NCBI GenBank assembly: GCA_900489925.1
Contig: UEHQ01000017.1
Location: forward strand, 62,001 to 126,000
DNA length: 64,000 bases
From: Hyphomicrobiales bacterium
GTDB lineage: Bacteria; Pseudomonadota; Alphaproteobacteria; Rhizobiales; Rhizobiaceae
Direction of reading: 5' to 3'
A program made the position numbers and the translations under genes. Positions 1 to 8,591 of the stretch are shown here, one piece after another (position 1 is the stretch's first letter; each line of letters begins with the position of its first letter). The notes below the pieces were generated by a model that was given only the letters and a program-made list of their open reading frames with translations, did no database searches and was not told the origin of the DNA.

Positions 1-253
1 CCTGACCGTCGAGATCATGGGACGCGGCTATGCCTGGCTGGACACGGGAACCCACGATTCCCTTCTCGATGCGGGCCAGTTCATCTCCACGCTCGAGCGC
101 CGGCAGGGTCTCAAGGTCTCGTGCCCTGAAGAAATTGCCTTCCGCAACCGCTGGATCGACGCGGCACAACTCGAACGCCTTGCAACCCCGCTTGCAAAAA
201 GTGGCTACGGAAAATACCTGCTGCAGCTGCTCGCGGAGGCAGGTAGTCGATGA
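1..253 (+). CDS. rfbA: Glucose-1-phosphate thymidylyltransferase, C-terminal part
   Basis: This is the 3' end of a gene that starts before the window; the open frame runs from base 2 through the stop at 251-253. The enzyme joins glucose-1-phosphate to dTTP to make dTDP-glucose, the first step of dTDP-L-rhamnose synthesis. The visible 83 residues carry the family's late motif (VEIMGRGYAWLDTGTHDSL), followed by the helical C-terminus that ends the family (residues around EIAFRNRWID). The stop overlaps the start of rfbC by four bases (ATGA), so the two are translationally coupled. The N-terminal nucleotide-binding half is outside the window. Confidence 0.93.
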   Translation, partial: LTVEIMGRGYAWLDTGTHDSLLDAGQFISTLERRQGLKVSCPEEIAFRNRWIDAAQLERLATPLAKSGYGKYLLQLLAEAGSR

Positions 254-795
254 AGGTCACAGCGCTGGATATTGCCGACGTGTTGCTCGTGGAGCCGACC
301 GTCCATGGCGACGAAAGAGGCTTCTTCTTCGAGAGCTTCAATCAGGCGCGCTTCGATGCAGCCGTCGGCAGAAACGTTACCTTCGTGCAGGACAATCACT
401 CGAAATCCTCCAAGGGCGTCCTGCGCGGTCTGCACTACCAGATCAGGCAGCCACAAGCGAAACTGGTCCGCGTGGTTGAAGGCGAGGTCTTCGATGTCGC
501 TGTCGATCTCCGCAAATCCTCACCCACCTTCGGCAGGTGGGCAAGCGCATTGCTTTCGGCCGAGAACAAGCGCCAGCTTTGGGTCCCCGAGGGCTTCGCG
601 CATGGCTTTCTGGTGCTCTCGGACACGGCGCAATTCCTCTACAAGACAACGGACTTCTACTCGCCCGAGCACGAGCGTGCGCTGATCTGGAACGACCCGA
701 CCCTGGGCATTCGCTGGCCGAGCGACACACCGCCGGTTCTTTCGCAAAAGGATGCGGTCGCACCAACGCTCGAAGCGGCAGATCTTTTCGGCTAG
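250..795 (+). CDS. rfbC: dTDP-4-dehydrorhamnose 3,5-epimerase
   Basis: This 181-residue protein has the normal length for RmlC, a cupin that epimerises C3 and C5 of dTDP-4-keto-6-deoxyglucose to dTDP-4-keto-L-rhamnose. Visible family motifs are DERGFFFESFN near residue 21, FVQDNHSKSSKGVLRGLHYQ near residues 44-63 with the catalytic histidine in the GLHYQ segment, and WVPEGFAHGFLVLSD near residue 113. It overlaps the end of rfbA (ATGA at 250-253), which fits an rfb operon entering from the left. It is the last gene of that operon visible here; the next gene is an unrelated LacI-type regulator after about 150 bases. Confidence 0.95.
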   Translation: MKVTALDIADVLLVEPTVHGDERGFFFESFNQARFDAAVGRNVTFVQDNHSKSSKGVLRGLHYQIRQPQAKLVRVVEGEVFDVAVDLRKSSPTFGRWASALLSAENKRQLWVPEGFAHGFLVLSDTAQFLYKTTDFYSPEHERALIWNDPTLGIRWPSDTPPVLSQKDAVAPTLEAADLFG

Positions 796-866
796 CTCCC
801 TCCGGCCCTCTTCCTCCAGATTGCAGATCTGCCATCTCGACCCACAACGACCTCGCCACCCACGCT

Positions 867-888
867 AAACGCTTTCCGGAAACGTTTT
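867..888. promoter_or_regulatory. Candidate LacI-family operator upstream of the regulator gene
   Basis: An imperfect inverted repeat (AAACGCTTTCC then GGAAACGTTTT) lies about 60 bases upstream of the LacI-type gene. Its core TTTCC/GGAAA and AAACG/CGTTT arms resemble LacI/GalR operators and the operators at 3426-3459. It suggests autoregulation; this is inference from sequence symmetry. Confidence 0.5.
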
Positions 889-944
889 GATGTGGCAAGT
901 AGTAGGGATAAGCCTATTGCAATCGAGGAGGAAGATTGCCGCAG

Positions 945-1982
945 ATGAGGGGAATTCGCCAACTCGCCAAGCACCTCGATATCTCCATCGGGACGGTTTC
1001 GCGCGCACTGAATGGCAAGCCGGATGTCAATGAGGAGACGCGCAAGCGCGTGCTTGCCGCAGCTGAAGAGCTGGGCTACGTGGCCAACCAATCCGGTCGC
1101 AGCCTGCGACAAGGCACGACCAACGCCATCGGCATGATGGTGGAATCCAGCAAGGAAACGGTCGAAAACAGCGACAACTTCTTCCTGGGTGTGACGGGTG
1201 GCGTGCAAAGCGTGCTTTCGCGGCACAATCTCGACCTGTTCATGCTGCCATGCCCCAATGATGAAGACCCGTACGAATACATGAAGCGCATGGTCGCGCG
1301 GCAGGTCGTGGATGCGATGATCATTTCGGCGACGCAGCGGATCGACAAGCGTATCGACCTACTGGTGAAGGCGCAGATCCCGTTCGTCGCATTGGGCCGC
1401 AGCTCATCAGGCGGCGACTATAACTGGATCGACCTGGACTTCGAGGGCGTGGCGACGAAAGCCGTCGATCGGCTTGTCTCCAAGGGGCACAGGCGCATCG
1501 CGGTCGCCGCTCCGTCGAGCGACATCAACCTCGGCTATATCTTTGTCGATGCCTACCGTCGCGCACTGGAGCGACACGGTATCGAATACGACCCCTCTCG
1601 AGTGATCCGCGTTCAATCGAGCGAGAATGGTGGCTATCAGGCGGCCGAGACGATGCTTCGCCTGGAGGATCGACCGACGGCGATCATCCTGATCTACGAA
1701 CTGATGGCCATCGGCTTCTACCGACGCATGGTGGAGGAGGGGATCTTTCCCGGGCGCGACGTGGCCGTCATCGGCTTTCGTGAGGAACCGCGCGCCAAGT
1801 TTCTTCAGCCTAGTCTGACTCGCTTTCGCATGTCGCTTGCCGATCTCGGAGTCGAACTTGCCGAGACACTTCTTGCGACCATGCCAGTCTATGCCGCGCA
1901 CTATCCGGCAAGTGCCCGCAATACCATCTGGCCGCTCGAGCTCGTTCCCGGCGAAAGCGACGCGTTCATACTCAAAGCGTGA
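945..1982 (+). CDS. LacI-family transcriptional regulator
   Basis: A sugar-responsive DNA-binding regulator of about 345 residues. The N-terminus (MRGIRQLAKHLDISIGTVSR, then ALNGKPDVNEETRKRVLAAA) is a textbook LacI helix-turn-helix and hinge; the rest is a periplasmic-binding-protein-like effector domain. I start at ATG 945 because homologous proteins begin at this MRGIRQLA segment, but an in-frame TTG at 936 lies closer to the AGGAGG at 926-931 and adds three residues. The stop is followed at once by the glycerate kinase gene. Palindromes of LacI type sit upstream of this gene and in front of the dehydrogenase-transporter operon at 3507, so it probably controls both. The effector is unknown. 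Confidence 0.92.
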   Translation: MRGIRQLAKHLDISIGTVSRALNGKPDVNEETRKRVLAAAEELGYVANQSGRSLRQGTTNAIGMMVESSKETVENSDNFFLGVTGGVQSVLSRHNLDLFMLPCPNDEDPYEYMKRMVARQVVDAMIISATQRIDKRIDLLVKAQIPFVALGRSSSGGDYNWIDLDFEGVATKAVDRLVSKGHRRIAVAAPSSDINLGYIFVDAYRRALERHGIEYDPSRVIRVQSSENGGYQAAETMLRLEDRPTAIILIYELMAIGFYRRMVEEGIFPGRDVAVIGFREEPRAKFLQPSLTRFRMSLADLGVELAETLLATMPVYAAHYPASARNTIWPLELVPGESDAFILKA

Positions 1983-1993
1983 AAGACCTGCCC

Positions 1994-3247
1994 ATGCAGC
2001 CCCGCGATCTCTTGAAGAGCATGTTTTCGGCCGCCGTCCAGGCAGCCGATCCCTTGACCGGAATCAGGGCTTACCTTCCCGCGAAACCACAGGGAAAAAC
2101 CGTCGTCATTGGTGCCGGCAAGGGCGCGGCGCAGATGGCCAGGGCGCTCGAGACCGTCTGGGATGGCCCGATCGAGGGCATTGTCGTGACGCGATACGGC
2201 TATGGTTGTGAGACGAAACACATCGAAATCATCAAGGCGTCGCACCCGGTTCCCGACGCCGCAGGATTGGTCGCCTCCCGACGCTTGGTAGCTGCCGTCG
2301 GTGATCTTACCGCCGACGACCTCGTTATTGCCCTGATCTGTGGTGGCGGCTCGGCGCTACTGCCCGCACCTCCAGAGGGTATGACGCTGGAGGACGAGAT
2401 CGCGGTCAACGAGGCGCTCCTCGCCTCCGGCGCGCCGATCTCGAGCATGAATGTCGTGCGAAAACATCTGTCCACCATCAAGGGTGGGCGGCTCGCCGCG
2501 GCAACCAAGGCCCGCGTCGTCAGCCTCATCGTGTCAGACATTCCAGGCGACAATCCCGCCTTTGTCGCATCGGGCCCGACGGTGCCGGACGGCTCGACCC
2601 GCCACGATGCGCTGGCGATCGTCAATCAGTACAAGCTCGCCCTGCCGCCAGCGGCGGTCGTGCATCTCTCGTCGCCAGCGGCCGATGCGCCGCGTCCCGA
2701 TGACCCTCGCTTTATCCGAAACGAGCACCACGTCATCGCCTCTGCCGGTGTCTCGCTCGAAGCGGCGGCCGCCGTCGCGCGATCGCACGGCATAACGCCC
2801 GCCATCCTCTCCGATTCGATCGAGGGCGAGGCACGCGATGTCGCGCTGGTTCATGCGGCGATCGCCAGGGAAGTCCTCGGCAAGGACAGGCCATTTGCAA
2901 AGCCCGCCGTCATCCTGTCAGGTGGAGAAACGACGGTCACCCTGCGAGGCAAGGGGGGCAGGGGAGGCCGCAACGGAGAGTTTGCGCTTGCGATGGCCCT
3001 GGCGATCGATGGGCACGATCTTCACCTCCTCGCCGCCGATACCGACGGCATTGACGGCTCCGAAAATAATGCGGGCGCGTTCGCAGACGGACAGACCGTC
3101 ACGCGTCTTCGCGACGCTGGCCTTGATCCCAGGCGCCTGCTTGATGGCAACGACAGCTATAGCGGCTTTGCGGCGATCGGTGATCTTTTTGAGACCGGTC
3201 CGACGGGCACCAACGTCAACGACTTTCGCGCCATATTGATCGTCTGA
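1994..3247 (+). CDS. Class II glycerate 2-kinase (MOFRL family)
   Basis: A kinase of about 417 residues of the GckA/TtuD type, which phosphorylates D-glycerate to 2-phosphoglycerate; relatives are often labelled hydroxypyruvate reductase TtuD. Visible features are the N-terminal KTVVIGAGKGAAQMARALE segment, the CGGGSALLPAP loop near residue 110, and the C-terminal MOFRL domain with LSGGETTVTLRGKGGRGGRN and ADTDGIDGSENNAGAF. An in-frame GTG at 1979 overlaps the regulator's stop (GTGA) and would add five residues through translational coupling; I prefer ATG 1994. Its place between a sugar regulator and a sugar dehydrogenase operon suggests that the pathway ends in glycerate. Confidence 0.88.
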   Translation: MQPRDLLKSMFSAAVQAADPLTGIRAYLPAKPQGKTVVIGAGKGAAQMARALETVWDGPIEGIVVTRYGYGCETKHIEIIKASHPVPDAAGLVASRRLVAAVGDLTADDLVIALICGGGSALLPAPPEGMTLEDEIAVNEALLASGAPISSMNVVRKHLSTIKGGRLAAATKARVVSLIVSDIPGDNPAFVASGPTVPDGSTRHDALAIVNQYKLALPPAAVVHLSSPAADAPRPDDPRFIRNEHHVIASAGVSLEAAAAVARSHGITPAILSDSIEGEARDVALVHAAIAREVLGKDRPFAKPAVILSGGETTVTLRGKGGRGGRNGEFALAMALAIDGHDLHLLAADTDGIDGSENNAGAFADGQTVTRLRDAGLDPRRLLDGNDSYSGFAAIGDLFETGPTGTNVNDFRAILIV

Positions 3248-3415
3248 CCTTACCCCGTTGTCGATTCCAGTTTGGCGCTCCCGCCCATGTGAGAAGTGCG
3301 CCACTCTCGACTTCAATCGCGCGGATATTTTTTATGCTGCGCTGCGATAACACCCAGCCTAAATGCCCGCATTTCCACGTGTTTTCCGCAGCATTTATGC
3401 CGCCGGATCGCACTA

Positions 3416-3445
3416 TTGACATCAAGAAACGTTTCCGCTTAGTAT
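3416..3445 (+). promoter_or_regulatory. Sigma-70-type promoter of the sugar operon
   Basis: TTGACA at 3416-3421 and TAGTAT at 3440-3445 are separated by 18 bases. This near-consensus promoter lies about 60 bases upstream of the dehydrogenase start and is overlapped by the palindromes at 3426-3435 and 3446-3459, as expected for repression. Confidence 0.65.
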
Positions 3446-3459
3446 CGTAAACGTTTACG
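3426..3459. promoter_or_regulatory. Tandem LacI-type operators
   Basis: Two perfect palindromes, GAAACGTTTC (3426-3435) and CGTAAACGTTTACG (3446-3459), share the AAACGTTT core of LacI/GalR operators. Their centres are 22 bases apart, about two helical turns, so two dimers would bind the same face. The first lies in the promoter spacer and the second follows the -10 box. The LacI-type protein encoded at 945-1982 is the obvious candidate ligand. Confidence 0.7.
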
Positions 3460-3506
3460 GGACACGTTTCGGGAGGAAAACCGGAAACTGTCCACCGGAG
3501 GAAATC

Positions 3507-4541
3507 GTGACATTGAATGCCGTTCTCTGCGGTTGCGGAGCCATGTCCAAGGGCTGGTTGCGCGCCATCAAGGAAACCCCGGCTCTCGCAGCCGAAATCG
3601 AGGTCAAGGGCCTCGTTGACGTCAACCCGGCGGCGGCTGAAAAGCTTGCCGAGGAATTCGGGCTGACCGATGCCGTGATCGGCACCGACCTTGCCGACGT
3701 CATTGCCAAATCCAAGGCCGATATCGTCTTCGACGTGGTCATCCCGACCGCGCGCTTCAACGTCGTTTCGACCGCGCTGAAGGCGGGTTGCCATGTGCTC
3801 AGCGAAAAGCCGATGGCCACATCGCTCGCCGAGGGCGCCGCGCTGATCGACCTTGCTGCCGAGACCGGCAAGATCCACGCGATCATCCAGAACCGCCGCT
3901 TCATCTCCGGCGTGCGCCGCATGCGCCGCTTTGTCGAGAGCGGTGTGATCGGGGACATCACGGCCATCCATTGCGACTTCTTCCTTGCACCGCATTTCGG
4001 CGGCTTCCGCGAAGAGATGCAGAATGTGCTGCTGCTCGACATGGCGATCCACACCTTCGACGCGGCTCGCTACGTCGCCGACAAGAAGCCGCTTGCGGTC
4101 TACTGCGTCGAGCGCAATCCGAAGGGGTCGTGGTACCAGCATGGTGCATCGGCCAACGCGACCTTCGAATTTGCCGACGACGTGGTCTTCACCTACCGCG
4201 GCTCTTGGTGCGCCGAAGGCGAGCGCACGAGCTGGGAGAGCCAATGGCGTCTCGTCGGCTCCAAGGGAATGCTCAGCTGGGACGGTGAAGAGACCTTCCG
4301 CGCTGCCGTTGCTGGCACCGAACCGGGCCTGTTGCACGGCTTCACGCCAGTCGACGTTCCGGCACCCGCACATGATGAAGAGACGCACGGCCATGCCAGC
4401 GTCATTGCCGACTTCGTGGCAGCGATCAAGACCGGCAAGACGCCGGAAACCGTCAGTTCAGACAACATCCGAAGCCTGGCCATGGTCTTCGGCGCGATCG
4501 AAAGCGCCAAGACCGGCAAGCGTATCGAAATTTCAGCATAA
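3507..4541 (+). CDS. Gfo/Idh/MocA-family oxidoreductase
   Basis: An NAD(P)-dependent sugar or polyol dehydrogenase of 344 residues, normal for the family. The N-terminal Rossmann fold has a GCGAMSKG dinucleotide loop (residues 8-15), and the EKP motif with the conserved lysine is present in LSEKPMATSL near residue 95. The second, substrate-binding domain follows (DMAIHTFDAARY near residue 180, with the usual catalytic-region His). The start is GTG 3507, six bases after a strong GGAGG. It is the first gene of an apparent operon with an isomerase and a sugar ABC importer, driven by the operator-overlapped promoter upstream. The substrate cannot be read from sequence. Confidence 0.9.
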   Translation: MTLNAVLCGCGAMSKGWLRAIKETPALAAEIEVKGLVDVNPAAAEKLAEEFGLTDAVIGTDLADVIAKSKADIVFDVVIPTARFNVVSTALKAGCHVLSEKPMATSLAEGAALIDLAAETGKIHAIIQNRRFISGVRRMRRFVESGVIGDITAIHCDFFLAPHFGGFREEMQNVLLLDMAIHTFDAARYVADKKPLAVYCVERNPKGSWYQHGASANATFEFADDVVFTYRGSWCAEGERTSWESQWRLVGSKGMLSWDGEETFRAAVAGTEPGLLHGFTPVDVPAPAHDEETHGHASVIADFVAAIKTGKTPETVSSDNIRSLAMVFGAIESAKTGKRIEISA

Positions 4542-4552
4542 GGATCGAGATT

Positions 4553-5455
4553 GTGAGCAACCCCGCCAAGTCCATTCGTGTCGGCACCATGGTCAGCGCC
4601 TCCAAGGGCGGCGCCGACAAGCGCATCGGCCAGATCGCCGACCTGGGCTTCGAAAGCTTCGAACCCTTCTTCTGGCAAACCACCAACGGCCAGGATCTCG
4701 CCGAACTCGGCAAGCGCTCGCTTGAAGCAATCGGTGATCGCGACATCACCATCTCCACGCTGGGCATGTTCGGCAATCCACTCGAGACCACGGCGATCGA
4801 TCTGGATACGCTGCAGGGCTGGAAGGATTGCATCGACAACGCGCACCACTTCGGCGCCACCTGCGTTGCCGGCTTTACCGGCCGTATCCGCAACAAGCCG
4901 CTGACCGACAGCCTGCCGCGCTACAAGGAGATCTGGAGCGAGCTTGCCAAGCGCGCCGCCGACAAGGGCATCAAGATCGCCTTCGAAAACTGCGCCATGG
5001 ATGGCAACTGGGCAACCGGCGACTGGAACATCGCGCATAATCCGGATGCTTGGGAACTGATGTTCAACGAGACGCCGGACGACAATATCGGCCTCGAATG
5101 GGAACCCTGCCACCAGATGGTCTACTTGATCGATCCGCTGCCGCAGATCCGCAAATGGGCCTCGAAGATCTTCCACGTCCACGGCAAGGACGCGACGATC
5201 CGCTGGGACGTCATCAAGGAGCATGGCATCTTCGGCAAGGAAAAGTTCGTGTTCATGCGCACGCCGGGCTTCGGCGACAGCAACTGGACCGACATCATTT
5301 CCGAACTGCGCCTTGCCGGCTGGTCCGGTTCCATCGACATCGAGGGCTGGCACGATCCGGTCTACCGCGATGCGCTGGAGATGACAGGTCAGGTTCATGC
5401 ACTGAATTACTTGAAGCATGCCCGGGGCGGCGATTTCGTCGTCGATCCGGTCTGA
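4553..5455 (+). CDS. Sugar phosphate isomerase/epimerase family protein (AP endonuclease-2-like TIM barrel)
   Basis: A 300-residue TIM-barrel protein of the xylose-isomerase-like family, which contains epimerases, isomerases and ketoglycoside lyases. Metal-site type residues are visible: FENCAMDG near residue 144 (the barrel Glu), GLEWEPCHQMVY near residue 178, FHVHGKDA near residue 205 and the late IDIEGWHDP with Glu and His. The start is GTG 4553, twelve bases after the dehydrogenase stop. Pairing with a Gfo/Idh/MocA enzyme is common in pathways where a 3-keto-sugar is formed and then rearranged or cleaved, so this may process the dehydrogenase product. The reaction itself is unknown. Confidence 0.85.
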   Translation: MSNPAKSIRVGTMVSASKGGADKRIGQIADLGFESFEPFFWQTTNGQDLAELGKRSLEAIGDRDITISTLGMFGNPLETTAIDLDTLQGWKDCIDNAHHFGATCVAGFTGRIRNKPLTDSLPRYKEIWSELAKRAADKGIKIAFENCAMDGNWATGDWNIAHNPDAWELMFNETPDDNIGLEWEPCHQMVYLIDPLPQIRKWASKIFHVHGKDATIRWDVIKEHGIFGKEKFVFMRTPGFGDSNWTDIISELRLAGWSGSIDIEGWHDPVYRDALEMTGQVHALNYLKHARGGDFVVDPV

Positions 5456-5521
5456 TAGTATCGCGGCCGGCGAGGAGGAATCGCCGGCCTTCGACAGGGA
5501 TAACCACAAAGGAGGAGAACT

Positions 5522-6754
5522 ATGGGTATCCGCAAGTTTGCAATGATCGGCGCCTTGGCGCTCGCAGGCGTCTCGCTCTTCGGTCTCGCGGCAAAGGCCG
5601 AAGATGTCACCCTGACCGTCTGGTCGCTGGACAAGGACATCCAGCCGGCACCGAACCTCGTCAAGGAATTCAATGCCCAGAACAACGGCATCAAGATCGA
5701 ATACCGCCTGATCCAGTTCGATGACGTCGTCACCGAAGCGATGCGCGCCTATGCCACCGGCCAGGCTCCCGACATCATAGCGGTCGACAATCCGGAGCAC
5801 GCGCTGTTTTCGTCGCGCGGCGCCTTCCTCGACTTGACGGACATGATCAAGGCATCGTCGATCATCAAGCCCGAAAACTACTTCCCTGGCCCGCTGAAGT
5901 CGGTCGAGTGGGACGGCAAGTACTACGGTATCCCGAAGGCGACCAACACGATCGCGCTCTACTACAACAAGGACATGTTCAAGGCGAAGGGTCTCGATCC
6001 GAACAAGCCGCCGCAGACCTGGGACGAGCTCGTCGAGGATGCGCGCAAGCTGACGGATCCTGCCAAGAACGTCTACGGCCTGGCCTTCTCCGCCAAGGCG
6101 AACGAGGAAGGCACCTTCCAGTTCCTTCCCTGGGCGCAGATGGGCGGCGGCGGCTATGAGCACATCAACTCCGATGGTGCAGTCAAGGCGCTGACGACCT
6201 GGAAGACCATCATGGACGAGAAGCTTGCCTCGCCGGATACGCTGACCCGCGGTCAGTGGGATTCGACCGGCACCTTCAACTCCGGCAATGCGGCGATGGC
6301 CATCTCCGGCCCTTGGGAACTCGACCGCATGATGAAGGAAGCCAAGTTTGATTGGGGCGTCGCCCTGCTTCCGGTTCCGCAGGAGGGCGCAGAACGCTCG
6401 TCGGCAATGGGTGATTTCAACTGGGCGATCTTCTCCAGCACCAAGCACCCGGCTGAAGCCTTCAAGGCGCTCGAGTTCTTCGCCTCGCAGGACGACAAGA
6501 TGTTCAAGAACTTTGGCCAGCTGCCGGCCCGTTCCGACATCACCATCCCGGCGACCGGCGAAAAGCTTAAGGACGAGGCGCTGCAGGTGTTCATCGAACA
6601 GCTGAAGTACGCCAAGCCGCGTGGTCCGCATCCGCAGTGGCCGAAGATCTCCAAGGCAATCCAGGACGCTATCCAGGCTGCCCTGACCGGCCAGATGAGC
6701 CCGAAGGACGCGCTCGATCAGGCTGCCGACAAGATCAAGGCCGTGCTCGGCTAA
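5522..6754 (+). CDS. Sugar ABC transporter substrate-binding protein (family 1)
   Basis: A periplasmic solute receptor of 410 residues. A signal peptide covers about residues 1-26 (MGIRKFAMIGALALAGVSLF onward, cleavage likely after AKA, before EDVTLTVWSLD). The mature protein has the extracellular solute-binding family 1 pattern: TVWSLDKDIQPAPNLVKEFN, then YATGQAPDIIAVDNPEH, and PKATNTIALYYNKDMFKAKG near residue 140. A very strong GGAGG precedes the ATG. It is followed by two permeases and an ATPase, completing an importer of the MalEFGK class. The ligand is unknown but should be the sugar handled by the enzymes encoded immediately upstream. Confidence 0.92.
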   Translation: MGIRKFAMIGALALAGVSLFGLAAKAEDVTLTVWSLDKDIQPAPNLVKEFNAQNNGIKIEYRLIQFDDVVTEAMRAYATGQAPDIIAVDNPEHALFSSRGAFLDLTDMIKASSIIKPENYFPGPLKSVEWDGKYYGIPKATNTIALYYNKDMFKAKGLDPNKPPQTWDELVEDARKLTDPAKNVYGLAFSAKANEEGTFQFLPWAQMGGGGYEHINSDGAVKALTTWKTIMDEKLASPDTLTRGQWDSTGTFNSGNAAMAISGPWELDRMMKEAKFDWGVALLPVPQEGAERSSAMGDFNWAIFSSTKHPAEAFKALEFFASQDDKMFKNFGQLPARSDITIPATGEKLKDEALQVFIEQLKYAKPRGPHPQWPKISKAIQDAIQAALTGQMSPKDALDQAADKIKAVLG

Positions 6755-6864
6755 TCTCTCCCGCATAACCGGATGGCCCCTGGGCCATCCCACCATTTCC
6801 TCCCGGCAGGGGCTGTCTTGAAGCGAGAGCGCAGGGCAGCCCCGTTCGGAGTATCGGAGGACCG

Positions 6865-7767
6865 ATGAAAAGGATTCTTTCCAGCGTCAGGGACGGCCGC
6901 GGTTTCGATATCGCGCTTGTTACCTTTCCACTCCTGTTTCTCTTCGTGATGGCAGGTCTGCCGCTCATCTACAACGTCGTGATGAGCTTCCAGGAGGTTG
7001 ACATGTTCAGCCTTGGAACCTTCTCGCGTCCCTTCGTCGGCTTCAAGAATTATACCGACCTTTTCGCACAGCCTGAAACCTGGCCCATCTTCCGCAACAC
7101 GGTGATCTTCGTCGTCGGTTCGATTGCGGGCCAATTCCTGATCGGCTTTGGTCTTGCGCTGTTCTTCTGGGTCAATTTTCCAGGCGCCTCATGGCTGCGC
7201 GGCCTGTTCCTGGTGTCGTGGGTCATGCCCGGCCTCGTCGTCGGCGCCATCTGGAACTGGATCCTGTCGGGCGACTTCGGTGTCCTCAACTTCATCCTGA
7301 AGGAAAGCGGCATCATCAGCAGCAACATCTTCTGGCGCTCGGATCCGCATTTCTCGCTCTATGCCGTCATTATCGCAAACGTCTGGCTCGGTACGGCCTT
7401 CAACATGATCCTGCTCTCGGTCGGCCTGTCCGGCATCCCGGGCGATCTCTATGAAGCGGCAGAACTCGACGGTGCCAACGCATGGCAGCGCTTCTGGACG
7501 ATCACGCTGCCGATGATGCGCTCGACCATCGGCGCCATCGTCGCCCTCGGCCTGATCTTCACCCTTCAACAGTTCGACCTTTTTGCCGCGATCACCTCGG
7601 GCGGGCCGAACAACTCATCCAACGTCACGCAATACTGGGCCTGGGATTTGTCTTTCCGCCAATATGATTTCGCCAAGGGTGCGACGATCTCCGTCATCAT
7701 GATCGTCTTCGTCATGTTCGCCTCGGTCGTCTATGTCCGTTCGACACGCCATGAGGTGCGCGGATGA
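6865..7767 (+). CDS. Sugar ABC transporter permease (MalF type)
   Basis: An inner-membrane permease of 300 residues with about six predicted transmembrane helices, starting with LVTFPLLFLFVMAGLPLIYN. The cytoplasmic EAA loop that docks on the ATPase is visible as GDLYEAAELDGANAWQRFW near residues 192-210. The start follows a good GGAGG. The stop overlaps the next permease by four bases (ATGA at 7764-7767), consistent with stoichiometric translation of the two halves of one channel. Confidence 0.93.
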   Translation: MKRILSSVRDGRGFDIALVTFPLLFLFVMAGLPLIYNVVMSFQEVDMFSLGTFSRPFVGFKNYTDLFAQPETWPIFRNTVIFVVGSIAGQFLIGFGLALFFWVNFPGASWLRGLFLVSWVMPGLVVGAIWNWILSGDFGVLNFILKESGIISSNIFWRSDPHFSLYAVIIANVWLGTAFNMILLSVGLSGIPGDLYEAAELDGANAWQRFWTITLPMMRSTIGAIVALGLIFTLQQFDLFAAITSGGPNNSSNVTQYWAWDLSFRQYDFAKGATISVIMIVFVMFASVVYVRSTRHEVRG

Positions 7768-8591
7768 CCGAGACGACACGCAATCGCCTGATGCTTGTGA
7801 TCGCCATCATCATGGCGGCGGTCTACCTCTTCCCGCTCTACTGGATGTACATCACGGCCCTGAAGAGCGGTTCGGAGATGTTTGCGACGCCGCCGAGCTT
7901 CTGGCCGAACCAGCCGCAGTGGGGTACCTACGGCGAAGTCTGGGAAAGCCGCGGCATGGCCCGCTACATGTGGAACTCCCTGGTCATCGCGATCGGCTCG
8001 GTGACGCTCATTACCGTTCTCGGCGTTGGCTGCGCCTACGTTCTGGCGCGCTACCGTAATGTCTGGGTGGATATCGGCCTGTTCCTGATCCTGATGCTGC
8101 AGGTCCTGCCGGCGTCACTCATGGTCACGCCTATCTTCGTAGGCTTCTCGCAGTTCGGCATGCTGAACTACCCACGCATCGCCGTCATTATCGCGATCGC
8201 GGCCAAGAGCATGCCCTTCTTCGTCGTCCTCGTTCGCGCCACCTTCATGGCGGTGCCAATGGAACTCGAGGAAGCAGCCTTGGTCGACGGCAACTCTCGC
8301 GTCGGCGCCTTCTTCAGCATCGTGCTACCGCTTGCCCGAAACGGCATCCTCGTCAGCGCCATTCTCATCTTCATGCAGGCCTTCGGCGAATTCGTCTATT
8401 CGAAGTCGATGATCCAGGCGGCCGAGCTTCAGCCGGCGAGCGTCGGTCTCAATTCCTTCATGGGACCGAACACCAACGAGTGGAACAACATCATGGCTTA
8501 CGCCACGATGTACGTGACACCGATCCTTGCCATCTTCGTTCTCTTGCAGCGCCGCATCGTATCCGGCCTCACCTCTGGAGCCCTCAAATGA
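7764..8591 (+). CDS. Sugar ABC transporter permease (MalG type)
   Basis: The partner permease of 275 residues, with about six membrane helices and an EAA loop (MELEEAALVDGNSRVGAFFS near residues 169-188) followed by the usual VLPLARNGILVS. It overlaps the preceding permease (ATGA) and the ATPase gene after it (ATGA at 8588-8591). The protein fits the shorter MalG-like member of carbohydrate uptake transporter-1 systems. Confidence 0.93.
   Translation: MTETTRNRLMLVIAIIMAAVYLFPLYWMYITALKSGSEMFATPPSFWPNQPQWGTYGEVWESRGMARYMWNSLVIAIGSVTLITVLGVGCAYVLARYRNVWVDIGLFLILMLQVLPASLMVTPIFVGFSQFGMLNYPRIAVIIAIAAKSMPFFVVLVRATFMAVPMELEEAALVDGNSRVGAFFSIVLPLARNGILVSAILIFMQAFGEFVYSKSMIQAAELQPASVGLNSFMGPNTNEWNNIMAYATMYVTPILAIFVLLQRRIVSGLTSGALK

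Noticed and set aside
4193..6796. 867-codon open frame on the minus strand
   Set aside because: It lies antisense to the dehydrogenase, isomerase and receptor genes, all of which have clear family motifs; the frame is open only because of GC-rich codon bias.
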